From: VRUE01 sp035712345
Lineage (GTDB): Bacteria > Actinomycetota > Thermoleophilia > Solirubrobacterales > 70-9
Length of the DNA stretch: 64,000 nt
Direction: 5' to 3'
NCBI GenBank assembly: GCA_035712345.1
Contig: DASTAY010000048.1
Coordinates: 1 to 64,000, forward strand
Part shown: piece after piece, positions 9,834 through 17,631 of the stretch
Layout of the letters: each line of letters begins with the position of its first letter
Position numbering within the stretch: the stretch's first letter is position 1
Notes under the pieces: generated by a model
What the model was told of the DNA's origin: nothing
Database searches by the model: none
The model's input: only the letters and a program-made list of their open reading frames with translations
Made by a program: the position numbers and the translations under genes

Positions 9834-10655
9834 ATGAAGCTGAACACGCACCGCTGGGGATCGGCTGACGGGGAGGCGGTCGTCTGCATCCACGGGGTCG
9901 CCCAGCACGGCCGGGTCTTCGGCGAGCTGGGGGCGCGCTTGGCGCGCAACGGCCAATCGGTCGTGGCGGTGGACCTGCGCGGCCACGGCGGCTCCGGGCA
10001 CGAGCCGCCGTGGAGCGTCGAGACGCATGCCGGCGACATCGAGGAGACGCTGGACGCGCTCGGAATCGAACGGGTCAGCTTCGTCGGCCACAGCTTCGGC
10101 GGCCGGATCGCCGCCGCGCTCGCCGCCGGCCTCGGCGAGCGTACGCAGGCGCTGGCGCTGCTCGACCCGGGGCTGGCGGTGCCGCCCGAGCGGGCGCTGC
10201 GCAGCGCCGAGCTCGAACGCCTCGACTGGAACTTCGCCACCGTCGACGGGGCGGTCAACGCGCTGATGTCCAACGAGACGATCGTCGCCTCGCCGCGCGA
10301 CGTCGTCGCCGCCTACGTCGAGGACGACGTGGTGAAGGGACCGGACGGGCGCTTCCGCTTCAGCTTCTGCCCGAGCGCGGTCGTCGTCGCGTGGAGCGAG
10401 ATGACGCTGCCGCCACCGCCGATCGCCAGGGTCCCGACGCTGCTCGTCGCCGCCGAGAAGCCGCTCTACGACACGTCCGGCCAGCATCGTCGCTACGAGG
10501 AGGAGCTGGGCGATCTTCTCACCCGGGTCGATGTCCCCAACGGGCACAACGTCCTCTGGGAGTCGCCGGCGGAGACGATCGACGCGGTCGAGCGCTTCCT
10601 CGATCCCGACGAGCTGGCTGCTCGCGTCGGGGTCGCTCAGTCGAACAGCTCGTAG
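9834..10655 (+). CDS. Alpha/beta hydrolase (possible second thioesterase or tailoring hydrolase of the PKS locus)
   Basis: 273 residues, beginning on the base after the PKS stop codon, with AGGGAGGGG as ribosome site. It is an alpha/beta-hydrolase fold protein: oxyanion-hole HG in CIHGVAQHG, nucleophile Ser in GHSFGG (about residue 87), a cap region (about 125-200), and a C-terminal His in NGHNVLW. The fold family includes esterases, haloperoxidase-like enzymes and lactone hydrolases, so the substrate cannot be read from sequence. Tight coupling to the PKS suggests work on the polyketide or an editing role. Its 3' end overlaps the convergent gene at 10637 by 19 bases. Confidence 0.85.
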   Translation: MKLNTHRWGSADGEAVVCIHGVAQHGRVFGELGARLARNGQSVVAVDLRGHGGSGHEPPWSVETHAGDIEETLDALGIERVSFVGHSFGGRIAAALAAGLGERTQALALLDPGLAVPPERALRSAELERLDWNFATVDGAVNALMSNETIVASPRDVVAAYVEDDVVKGPDGRFRFSFCPSAVVVAWSEMTLPPPPIARVPTLLVAAEKPLYDTSGQHRRYEEELGDLLTRVDVPNGHNVLWESPAETIDAVERFLDPDELAARVGVAQSNSS

Positions 10656-10906
10656 AAGCGCAACGCGGCGCGACTGGGAACGACCATCTCGCCGTTGCGG
10701 TGCAGCAGGCCCACGGCGTCGAGGCGGTCGACGGCGCGATCGACCGCGTCGATCGCGGCGAAATCGGGGCGGCTGCCGGAGATCTCCCGCACGAGCTCGG
10801 CCAGCGCGAGCTGGATCGGGTGCAGCGCCAGCAGATGCACCAGCACCGCCGCCTCCGTCTTCTCGTCTTCCCTCGCCGGGCTCGGGGTGTTCGTCGTCTC
10901 AGCCAT
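10637..10906 (-). CDS. Small winged-helix-like protein of unknown function
   Basis: 89 residues. After a short charged N-terminus the sequence LLALHPIQLALAELVREI followed by DAVDRAVDRLDAVGLLHRNG and a final strand ending VVPSRAALRFYELF has the helix-helix-strand pattern of a winged helix, as in repressor-like small proteins. A TTGACC lies upstream on the same strand near 10931-10936. It forms a same-strand pair with the regulator-like gene at 10960. No family is recognised with certainty; a DNA-binding role is inferred from the predicted fold only. Confidence 0.65.
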   Translation of the reverse strand: MAETTNTPSPAREDEKTEAAVLVHLLALHPIQLALAELVREISGSRPDFAAIDAVDRAVDRLDAVGLLHRNGEMVVPSRAALRFYELFD

Positions 10907-10959
10907 CGCCTGCCCTACCTAAGAGCACAGAGGTCAACTCTCTCCCCCTCGCTCTCGCA

Positions 10960-11268
10960 CTATGCGTCCTTCTCGTCCTCGGCGAGGATGTCCCGCGCCC
11001 ACTGCGCCTCGGGGCCCCAGCGATAGCGGGGAGGAGTCGGATTGCACCTCGGCACCACCTGCAGCACCCTGTGCTTGACCAGCACGCCCAGGTGGTAGGC
11101 GACCCTGCCTCGCGACGCCCCCAGGGCGGCGGCGAGCTCGAGTGCGCTCGCCTCCTCGCCGCCCGCCAGGCGCCGCGCGATTCGCCGTCGCAGCGGATGG
11201 CACAGCACCGCGCGCCGATAGTGGCTCTTGTCATTCCGACTCTCCCCGCCATCTCTGGGTCCCGCCAT
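10960..11268 (-). CDS. ArsR-like helix-turn-helix transcriptional regulator
   Basis: 102 residues. The core HPLRRRIARRLAGGE, then SALELAAALGASRGRVAYHL, then VLVKHRVLQVV matches the ArsR/MarR-type layout: helix, HTH with recognition helix, wing. The C-terminal end (RYRWGPEAQWARDIL) resembles short one-domain ArsR-like regulators. No metal-binding Cys pair is seen except one Cys near residue 24 and one in the wing, so metal sensing is not supported. The upstream gap is unusually AT-rich for this window and carries a clear -10 box. Confidence 0.75.
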   Translation of the reverse strand: MAGPRDGGESRNDKSHYRRAVLCHPLRRRIARRLAGGEEASALELAAALGASRGRVAYHLGVLVKHRVLQVVPRCNPTPPRYRWGPEAQWARDILAEDEKDA

Positions 11269-11277
11269 CCCAGGGGG

Positions 11278-11283
11278 ATAATA
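11278..11283 (-). promoter_or_regulatory. -10 box of the ArsR-like gene
   Basis: Read on the minus strand, TATTAT stands 9 bases before the ATG at 11268 with no ribosome site between. The whole gap 11269-11339 is AT-rich and is a plausible operator region for autoregulation. Confidence 0.55.
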
Positions 11284-11339
11284 GACCGAAGGTAATTATT
11301 TTGTCTGTAAGTCGTTAGTCTGAGCAGCAGATCGGCCGC

Positions 11340-13232
11340 TCAGAGCCCCTCCCGCACTCCCCCCATCTCGCTGAAGACCGCCGTCGGGCCGCCATCGGAG
11401 CGCTGCTCGTCGGCGATCACGTGGGAGACCGCGTTGATCAGCGCCAGGTGGGTGAACGCCTGCGGGAAGTTGCCCAGGTGGCGGCCGCTGCGGGCCTCCA
11501 GCTCCTCGGCGTAGAGGTCGAGCCAGCCGGCGGCCGCCAGCAGTCGCTCGCAGAGCGCCCGCGCCCGCCCGCGCTCGCCGATCTCCGAGAGCGCCGAGAC
11601 CAGCCAGAAGGAGCAGATCAGGAAGGTCCCCTCCTCGCCGCTGAGCCCGTCGTCGGTCTCTTCGACCTTGTAGCGCAGGACGAGGCCGTGCTCGGTGAGC
11701 TGCTCGTCGATCGCGTCGACGGTGGCCCGCACGCGGGGGTCGTCGGGGGGGAGGAAGCGCAGCAGCGGGATCAGCAGGGTCGAGGCGTCGAGCGCGTCGG
11801 TCTCGTAGTGCTGGCGGAAGATGCCGTCGCGGACGCCGTGCTCGAGGATCTCCTCACGAATCTCGTTTGCGGTCTGCCCCCACTCGGTAGCGAGCTCGTC
11901 GAAGTCGGCCCAGCGAGCTAGGCGCGCCCCGCGGTCGACCGCGACCCAGATCATCAGCTTCGAGGAGACGTAGTGCTGGGGCTCGCCGCGCGACTCCCAG
12001 ATCCCCTGGTCTGGGTGGGGCCACGCCTCGATCGCCGCTTCGACCTGCTGGCGGATCAGCGCCCGGTCCGAGGGCGTGCCCGAGCCTCGCAGCGCTTTTT
12101 CATGCAGGTAGATCGAGTCGAGCAGCGCCCCCCAGACGTCGTTCTGGCGCTGGTCGAAGGCGCCGTTGCCGATCCGCACCGGGCTGGCGCCGCCGTAGCC
12201 TTCGAGGTGGTCGAGCGTGCTCTCGGTCAGCTCCTTCTCGCCGCCGATCCCGTACATGATCTGCAGCCGCGGGTCCCTGCGGCAGATGCCGAGGATGAAG
12301 CGCATGAAGTCGCGCGCCTCCTGGTCGAAGCCGAGCGTGTGCAGCGCCCAGAGGCTGAAGGTCGAGTCGCGGATCCAGCTGAAGCGGTAGTCCCAGTTGC
12401 GTTCGCCGCCGGGGGTCTCCGGCAGCGAGGTCGTCGGCGCGGCGAGGATCGCCCCGCTCGGCGCGTAGGTGAGGCCCTTCAGCACCAGCGCCGAGCGCTG
12501 CAGGTGGATGCGCCAGGGGTGGTCGGGGAAGTCGCCGTCGCGCAGCCATTTGCGCCAGAAGTCTTCGGTCGAGTCGAGCCGCTCCAGCGCCTCCGGGGCG
12601 CTGCGCGGCCCGCCGAGGTCGCTCTCGCCCCAGGTCAGGGCGCAGAAGCCGGTCTCGCCCTCGCGCAGCCCAGCCGCGCCGCGCACCGTGCCGCCCTCGA
12701 GCTCGAGCTCCATGTCGCTGGTCAGCTGCAGCCGGATGCCGTCGCCGCCCGCCGTCGCTTCGCCCAGCTCGCCGCCGCTCCACGCGGCCGCCTCGGCGCC
12801 GTAGGCGAAGCGGGGGGTGCACTCCATCTCCAGCTCGACCTCGCCGTCGATGCAGGTCATCGTGCGCAGCAGCGAATGGTCGGACTCGTGTTCGGTGCGC
12901 GGCCGCGAGCCCGGCCCCGCCTGCTCGACCCAATCGCCGATCGTCAGCGCGTCGTGGACGACGACCCAGCCGGTCTCGGTCACCCAGGTGGTCTCGATCA
13001 CCAGCGTGCCCGGCTCGTAGCGGCGGCTGATCGGCACGACGACCCCGCGCGGTTTCAGCTTGAAGTGCCCGGCGCCGCGGTCGAGCAGCGCCCCGAAGGC
13101 GCTGGGCGAGTCGAAGCGCGGCAGGCAGAGCCACTCGACCAGCCCGTCGTAGGAGACGAGGGCGCTGGTGTGGCAGTCGGAGAGGAAGCCGTAGCTGCCG
13201 ATCGGCGGGAAGCGGTTCTGACCGGCGCTCAC
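11340..13232 (-). CDS. Glycoside hydrolase family 15 protein (glucoamylase/trehalase type)
   Basis: 630 residues, GTG start. The N-terminal beta-sandwich begins with PIGSYGFLSDCHTSALVSYDG, typical of bacterial GH15 proteins, and the (alpha/alpha)6 barrel follows from about residue 250 (NWDYRFSWIRDSTF; QNDVWGALLDSIYLHEKAL). The two catalytic glutamates are in DQGIWESRG (near 411) and in EEGTFLICSFWL (near 533). GNFPQAFTHLALINA closes the domain. No signal peptide is seen, so it should act in the cytoplasm, hydrolysing alpha-glucosides such as trehalose or maltodextrins; which one cannot be decided here. It is divergently arranged with the CtaG-like gene, only 20 bases apart. Confidence 0.93.
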   Translation of the reverse strand: MSAGQNRFPPIGSYGFLSDCHTSALVSYDGLVEWLCLPRFDSPSAFGALLDRGAGHFKLKPRGVVVPISRRYEPGTLVIETTWVTETGWVVVHDALTIGDWVEQAGPGSRPRTEHESDHSLLRTMTCIDGEVELEMECTPRFAYGAEAAAWSGGELGEATAGGDGIRLQLTSDMELELEGGTVRGAAGLREGETGFCALTWGESDLGGPRSAPEALERLDSTEDFWRKWLRDGDFPDHPWRIHLQRSALVLKGLTYAPSGAILAAPTTSLPETPGGERNWDYRFSWIRDSTFSLWALHTLGFDQEARDFMRFILGICRRDPRLQIMYGIGGEKELTESTLDHLEGYGGASPVRIGNGAFDQRQNDVWGALLDSIYLHEKALRGSGTPSDRALIRQQVEAAIEAWPHPDQGIWESRGEPQHYVSSKLMIWVAVDRGARLARWADFDELATEWGQTANEIREEILEHGVRDGIFRQHYETDALDASTLLIPLLRFLPPDDPRVRATVDAIDEQLTEHGLVLRYKVEETDDGLSGEEGTFLICSFWLVSALSEIGERGRARALCERLLAAAGWLDLYAEELEARSGRHLGNFPQAFTHLALINAVSHVIADEQRSDGGPTAVFSEMGGVREGL

Positions 13233-13241
13233 GAAGGTGCC

Positions 13242-13247
13242 AAGCTA
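13242..13247 (-). promoter_or_regulatory. -10 box of the GH15 gene
   Basis: TAGCTT on the minus strand lies 9 bases before the GTG at 13232, without a Shine-Dalgarno sequence, fitting the leaderless pattern of this window. Confidence 0.5.
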
Positions 13248-13252
13248 CCACC

Positions 13253-14152
13253 GTGAGCCTTCCGCTTGCCCACGTGACCGGCGCCTTCGCGCCGATCGAG
13301 GTGGTTCCGATCACCGTCGGGGCCGTCGCCTACTGGCGCCGCGTGCTGACGCTCTCCTGGGACGGCCGCACGGTGCCGCTCTGGCGCCAGCTCTGCTTCG
13401 GCGGCGGGCTGCTGACGATCTCGATCGCGCTGTTCAGCCCGATCGGCCACATCTCCGACGAGCTCGTCGTCGCCCACATGGTCGAGCACCTCCTGATCGG
13501 CGACATCGCCTCGCTCCTGATCGTCCTCGGCCTGACCAGGTCGCTGCTCCAGCCGATCCTCGCGATCCGCGTCTTCGACCGGCTGCAGGTCCTCACCCAC
13601 CCGCTCGTCGCCTTTCCGCTCTGGGCGCTCAACTTCTACTTCTGGCACGTGCCGCCGATCTACGACGCCGCCTACGGCACGGCGCCGATCCACGCGCTCG
13701 AGCACACGACCTTCCTCTTCTTCGGCTGCCTGATGTGGATGCCGATCTTCGGCCCGCTGCCCAAGCCGCAGTGGTTCGGCGCCGGCTGGAGGGTCGCCTA
13801 CGTGATCGCGGTGCGCTTCGTCAGCGCGATCCTCGGCAACGTCCTGATGTGGTCGGGCTCGGTGCTCTACCCGATCTACGACAAGGGCGAGCGCTACTGG
13901 CACATCTCGCCGATCGCCGATCAGAGCACCGCCGGGGTGGTCATGATGGTCGAGGGCACCTTCCTCGCCCTCGGCGTGCTCGCCTGGGTCTTCTTCGAGG
14001 TCGCGCGCGAAGGGACCGAAAAGCAGGACCTGCTCGACCTGGCCCGCGAACGCGGGATCGAGCTGGACGAGCGCCGCGCCCAGCGCGCCGTCGCGGCCGG
14101 GCACGCGGCGTTGCTGGAGGAGCGATTGAGCGCGGCGGGACGCGATGAATAG
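13253..14152 (+). CDS. CtaG/Caa3-type cytochrome c oxidase assembly-like membrane protein
   Basis: 299 residues, GTG start. About seven hydrophobic segments are seen, with the family's conserved histidine-bearing motifs: AHMVEHLLIGDIA, the NFYFWHVPPIYD segment, and HALEHTTFLFFGCLMWMPI. These match the caa3_CtaG family (DUF1404-like), thought to help deliver copper to oxidase. The C-terminus is a soluble charged helix. No oxidase subunit gene lies nearby, so its partner is elsewhere. A tiny ORF overlaps its stop codon. Confidence 0.88.
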   Translation: MSLPLAHVTGAFAPIEVVPITVGAVAYWRRVLTLSWDGRTVPLWRQLCFGGGLLTISIALFSPIGHISDELVVAHMVEHLLIGDIASLLIVLGLTRSLLQPILAIRVFDRLQVLTHPLVAFPLWALNFYFWHVPPIYDAAYGTAPIHALEHTTFLFFGCLMWMPIFGPLPKPQWFGAGWRVAYVIAVRFVSAILGNVLMWSGSVLYPIYDKGERYWHISPIADQSTAGVVMMVEGTFLALGVLAWVFFEVAREGTEKQDLLDLARERGIELDERRAQRAVAAGHAALLEERLSAAGRDE

Positions 14153-14258
14153 GACCAAAACCTGGCTCGTCACCGGCCCGCTCGGCCGCGGCCTCGCCTT
14201 CGCGATCGACTTCGGCGTGGCGGTGCGCCGGGGCCTGCTGCGCCGCAGTCGACTTTGA
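14145..14258 (+). CDS. Possible 37-residue basic peptide
   Basis: The ATG overlaps the end of the CtaG-like gene (ATGAATAG) and the frame encodes 37 residues: a short hydrophobic helix (TWLVTGPLGRGLAFAIDFGV) followed by an Arg-rich tail. Coupling by overlap is the usual arrangement of operon-internal genes here. It could be a small membrane-associated peptide, but there is no recognised family and it could be chance. Confidence 0.4.
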   Translation: MNRTKTWLVTGPLGRGLAFAIDFGVAVRRGLLRRSRL

Positions 14259-14299
14259 GCGTGCTGCAGCGCGTAAAAAGTCCACAGCGGCCGGCGCGA

Positions 14300-14305
14300 T
14301 AGGGT
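14300..14305 (+). promoter_or_regulatory. -10 box of tig
   Basis: TAGGGT followed by 10 bases and the ATG at 14316; no ribosome site. Confidence 0.45.
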
Positions 14306-14315
14306 CCCGCGCTCG

Positions 14316-15701
14316 ATGGAGTCGAAAGTCTCAGAGCTGCCCGGCTCGCGCGCCAGCGTCGAGGTCGAGGTTCCCGCCGCCGACGTCGACAAGGCGGTCG
14401 GTCGCGCGGCCCGCTCGCTGGCGCGGGAGATGCGCATGCCCGGTTTCCGCAAGGGCAAGGCGCCGCCCTCTCTGGTGATCCAGCGGGTCGGCTTCGCCGC
14501 CGTGCTCGAGGAGGCGATCCGCGACGCGCTGCCGGAGTGGTACGAACGGGCGCTGCTCGGCTCGGGGATCGCTCCCGTCGGCGACCCCAGCGTCGAGGTC
14601 GTCTCGACCCCGGAGGCCGAGGGCGAGCCGCTCGCCTTCAAGTTCGAGATCGGCGTTCGCCCCAGGGCGGAGCTCGGCGAGTACAAGGGGCTCGAGGTCG
14701 GCAAGGCCGAGCCCGAGCCGCCGGCCGAGCTGGTCGAGCGCGAGATCGAGCGCATCCGCGAAGGCTTCGCCAGGCTCGAGCCGGTCGAGCGCAAGGCCGC
14801 CGACGGCGACGTCCTGTTGGTCGACTTCGAGGGCCTGCTCGACGGCAGGGCCTTCGAGGGCGGCAAGGCGAGCGACTACCTGCTCGAGCTCGGCGGCGGG
14901 CAGCTGATCGAGGGCTTCGAGGAGCAGCTCGCCGGTGCCGCGGCGGGCGAGACGCGCAAGGTCGAGGTCACCTTCCCCGACGACTACCAGGCTGAGCAGC
15001 TGGCCGGCGAAGACGCCGTCTTCACGGTCGAGGTCAAGGAGGTGCGGGAGAAGGTGCTGCCCGAGCTCGACGACGACTTCGCCTCGGAGGCCTCCGAGTT
15101 CGACACGCTGGAGGAGCTGCGCGAGGACATCGCCAAGCGCCTCGCCGAGGTGGTCGGCGAGCGCGCCGAGCAGGACTTCCGCGTCGCCGCGGTCGACGCC
15201 GCGGCGGCCGCGGCCAAGCTCGACCTGCCCGACGAGCTCGCCACGGCGCGCGCGACCGAGCGCTGGGAGCGGATCGAGCGCCGGCTCGCCGGGCAGGGCA
15301 TGAGCCCCGACGCCTACCTGCAGATGCAGGGCAAGACTCGCGAGGAGGTGATCGCGGAGTCCAAGCCGGAGGCCGAAGCCGAGCTCAAGCGCGAGGCGGT
15401 GCTGGCGGCGATCGCCGACGCCGAGGGGATCGAGGCCTCAGACGAGGAGCTGGTCGAGGCGCTCGAGCACTCCGCCGAGCACGAGCGCACCACCCCCGAG
15501 AAGCTGCTCGCGCGGCTGCGCGAGAGCGGTCGCGACGCGATGATCCGCGACGACATCCGTTTCCGCAAGGCGATCGACCTGGTCGCCGAGTCGGCGGTGC
15601 CGATCCCGGTCGAGCAGGCCGAGGCGCGCGAGCAGATCTGGACGCCGGAGAAGGAGCGCAAAGAGGCGGGCTCGCTCTGGACGCCCGGCGACGACGACTG
15701 A
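14316..15701 (+). CDS. tig: Trigger factor, ribosome-associated chaperone and peptidyl-prolyl isomerase
   Basis: 461 residues. The N-terminal ribosome-binding domain carries the signature MPGFRKGKAP (about 42-51). The FKBP-type isomerase domain spans about 155-240 (DGDVLLVDFEG, GGGQLIEGFEEQLAG, VTFPDDY). A long helical C-terminal chaperone domain follows to about 430. It binds L23 at the ribosome exit tunnel and protects new chains. The tig-clpP-clpX neighbourhood is classical, here interrupted by a GGDEF gene. The acidic tail after residue 430 is a family-variable extension. Confidence 0.97.
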   Translation: MESKVSELPGSRASVEVEVPAADVDKAVGRAARSLAREMRMPGFRKGKAPPSLVIQRVGFAAVLEEAIRDALPEWYERALLGSGIAPVGDPSVEVVSTPEAEGEPLAFKFEIGVRPRAELGEYKGLEVGKAEPEPPAELVEREIERIREGFARLEPVERKAADGDVLLVDFEGLLDGRAFEGGKASDYLLELGGGQLIEGFEEQLAGAAAGETRKVEVTFPDDYQAEQLAGEDAVFTVEVKEVREKVLPELDDDFASEASEFDTLEELREDIAKRLAEVVGERAEQDFRVAAVDAAAAAAKLDLPDELATARATERWERIERRLAGQGMSPDAYLQMQGKTREEVIAESKPEAEAELKREAVLAAIADAEGIEASDEELVEALEHSAEHERTTPEKLLARLRESGRDAMIRDDIRFRKAIDLVAESAVPIPVEQAEAREQIWTPEKERKEAGSLWTPGDDD

Positions 15702-15772
15702 GTTCTCCGCCGCTCGGATAATCGCTTGCATCGCTTGCGGTTGCCACCTGCCGGCCGATACTGGGTACCGCA

Positions 15773-16999
15773 ATGAGGTTGCTGACAGAGCGTCGCCACG
15801 CCAGCGTCGCCGCGGCCGCGGTTCTCTTCGCCTCGATCTTCGTCGCGCGGGCGATGGTCGGAACCCTTGGCGACGCGACCAGCTTCCTCTACGTAATCCC
15901 GGTGGTGCTGGTCGCGATCTCGGCCGGGACCCGGGCCGGCCTGCTGGCGGGCGCGGTCGCCTTCGCGCTCTCCTCTCTCGGCACCCTGATGCTGGACCAG
16001 CCGGCCACCGCGGTCGGCTATGTCAACCGCGCCGTCGTCTTTCTGTTCATCGGCGCGCTGGTCGGACGCTTCGCGACGACGCTGCGCGAGCTGGAGGCCG
16101 AGAGCGCGCGCCACTTCGACCTCTCCCTCGACATGATCTCCATCGTCGGCTTCGACGGCCGCTTCAAAAGCGTCAACCCGGCGTTCGAGCGAAGTCTCGG
16201 CTACCGCCCCGAGGAGCTCGTCGGACGGCCCTTCATGGACTTCGTCCACCCGGACGACCGCGGGAAAACCGAGCGCGAGGCGGTCTCGCTCTCCAGTGGG
16301 GCCAAGACGGTCCAGTTCCAGAATCGCTATTTCGCCAAAGACGGCGGTGTGCGATGGATGGAGTGGACCGCGATCCCCCTGCAGGAGGAAGAGATGATCT
16401 ACGGCGTCGCCCGCGACATCACCGACCGCAAGGCGCTGGAGCTCGAGCTGGAGAGGCTTTCGCAGCGCGACCCGCTCACGGGCCTGTTCAACAGGCGCCG
16501 CTTCGAGGAGGAGCTGAGCCACCAGCTCGCCTACACGCGACGCTATGGCAGCGGTGGCGCGCTGCTGATGATCGACCTCGATCGCTTCAAGCGGATCAAC
16601 GACGAGCTCGGCCACGAGGCCGGCGACGAGGCGTTGCGCGCGGTGGCCCGGGTGCTCGACGAAAACCTGCGCGCAGGCGACACGCTCGCCCGCGACGTCG
16701 ACGGCGGCGAGGGCGCCGTCGTAGCCAGGCTCGGCGGCGACGAGTTCGTCGCCCTGCTGCCCGAGGCCGACAGGGTCGGCGCCGAGGCCGCTGCCGGGCG
16801 CTTGGTCGAGGCGGTCAGAACGGCGTCCGTGACGGTCTACGGAAGGCCGCTGGAGCTGCGGATCAGCGTCGGCGTGGCGACCTTCGACGAGCATGGCCGG
16901 CCCGCGGAGAAGGAGCTGCTGGCGGCCGCCGATCGGGCCATGTACGTGGCCAAGGCGGGAGGCGGCAGCGGGGCGAGGCTTGCAGCCTCGTCGGGCTGA
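15773..16999 (+). CDS. Membrane-anchored PAS-GGDEF diguanylate cyclase
   Basis: 408 residues. Three to four N-terminal hydrophobic segments (about 10-105) resemble a small membrane sensor of the DUF4118/MASE type. A PAS domain (about 118-225: DMISIVGFDGRFKSVNPAFE, then YGVARDITDRK) and a GGDEF domain (about 240-400; RLGGDEF near 320) follow. The intact GGDEF predicts synthesis of cyclic di-GMP from two GTP. The inhibitory RxxD I-site nine residues before GGDEF is absent, replaced by a Gly-rich insertion (VDGGEGAVV), so product inhibition at this site is unlikely. GATACT at 15757-15762 lies 10 bases before the ATG. It lies between tig and clpP, an unusual place for this kind of gene. Confidence 0.93.
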   Translation: MRLLTERRHASVAAAAVLFASIFVARAMVGTLGDATSFLYVIPVVLVAISAGTRAGLLAGAVAFALSSLGTLMLDQPATAVGYVNRAVVFLFIGALVGRFATTLRELEAESARHFDLSLDMISIVGFDGRFKSVNPAFERSLGYRPEELVGRPFMDFVHPDDRGKTEREAVSLSSGAKTVQFQNRYFAKDGGVRWMEWTAIPLQEEEMIYGVARDITDRKALELELERLSQRDPLTGLFNRRRFEEELSHQLAYTRRYGSGGALLMIDLDRFKRINDELGHEAGDEALRAVARVLDENLRAGDTLARDVDGGEGAVVARLGGDEFVALLPEADRVGAEAAAGRLVEAVRTASVTVYGRPLELRISVGVATFDEHGRPAEKELLAAADRAMYVAKAGGGSGARLAASSG

Positions 17000-17033
17000 G
17001 CCCCGCTCGAGGAAGTCCGCCGGTCCCCTTCTA

Positions 17034-17039
17034 TAGAGT
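17034..17039 (+). promoter_or_regulatory. -10 box of clpP
   Basis: TAGAGT (within TATAGAGT) is followed by 7 bases and the ATG at 17047. No ribosome site is present. Confidence 0.5.
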
Positions 17040-17046
17040 CCCGGCC

Positions 17047-17631
17047 ATGAGCCCACTTGTACCGATGGTGGTCGAGCAGACCTCGCGCGGCGAGCGCTCC
17101 TTCGACATCTACTCGCGCCTGCTCAACGAGCGGATCATCTTCCTCGGCACGCAGGTCAACCAGGACATCGCCAACCTGATCGTGGCCCAGCTGCTGCACC
17201 TCGAGTCCGAGGATCCCGACAAGGACATCAGCATCTACGTCAACTCGCCCGGCGGCGACGTCTACGCCGGCCTGGCGATCTACGACACGATGCAGTTCAT
17301 CAAGCCCGACGTGCAGACGATCTGCGTCGGCATCGCGATGAGCATGGGCGCCCTGCTGCTGGCCGGTGGGGCGGCGGGCAAGCGGATGGCGCTGCCCAAC
17401 TCGAAGATCCTCATCCACCAGGTCTCGGCCGGCTTCCAGGGCCAGGCCGCGGACATCGAGATCCACGCCAAAGAGATCATCGACACGCGCCGCCGCCTCG
17501 ACGAGATCATCGCCAAGCACACCGGCCAGCCGTTCGACAAAGTCACGAACGACACCGATCGCGACTACTTCATGACCGCGGAGGAGGCGAAGGAGTACAG
17601 CATCGTCGACCGCGTCATCGAACACCACTGA
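17047..17631 (+). CDS. clpP: ATP-dependent Clp protease proteolytic subunit
   Basis: 194 residues. The catalytic triad is visible: Ser in GIAMSMGALLLAGG (near 99), His in ILIHQ (near 123), and Asp in DRDYFM (near 172). The length and the N-terminal IxxRLLxxRIIFLG segment fit ClpP. It forms the tetradecameric chamber fed by ClpX, whose gene is 1 kb downstream. Only one clpP is in this window, whereas many actinobacteria carry tandem clpP1P2. A peptidase M23 gene overlaps its stop. Confidence 0.98.
   Translation: MSPLVPMVVEQTSRGERSFDIYSRLLNERIIFLGTQVNQDIANLIVAQLLHLESEDPDKDISIYVNSPGGDVYAGLAIYDTMQFIKPDVQTICVGIAMSMGALLLAGGAAGKRMALPNSKILIHQVSAGFQGQAADIEIHAKEIIDTRRRLDEIIAKHTGQPFDKVTNDTDRDYFMTAEEAKEYSIVDRVIEHH

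Noticed and set aside
16354..17046. Open frame joining the GGDEF region to clpP as a fusion protein
   Set aside because: The upstream part is a shadow frame of the GGDEF gene; clpP has its own promoter and ATG at 17047.
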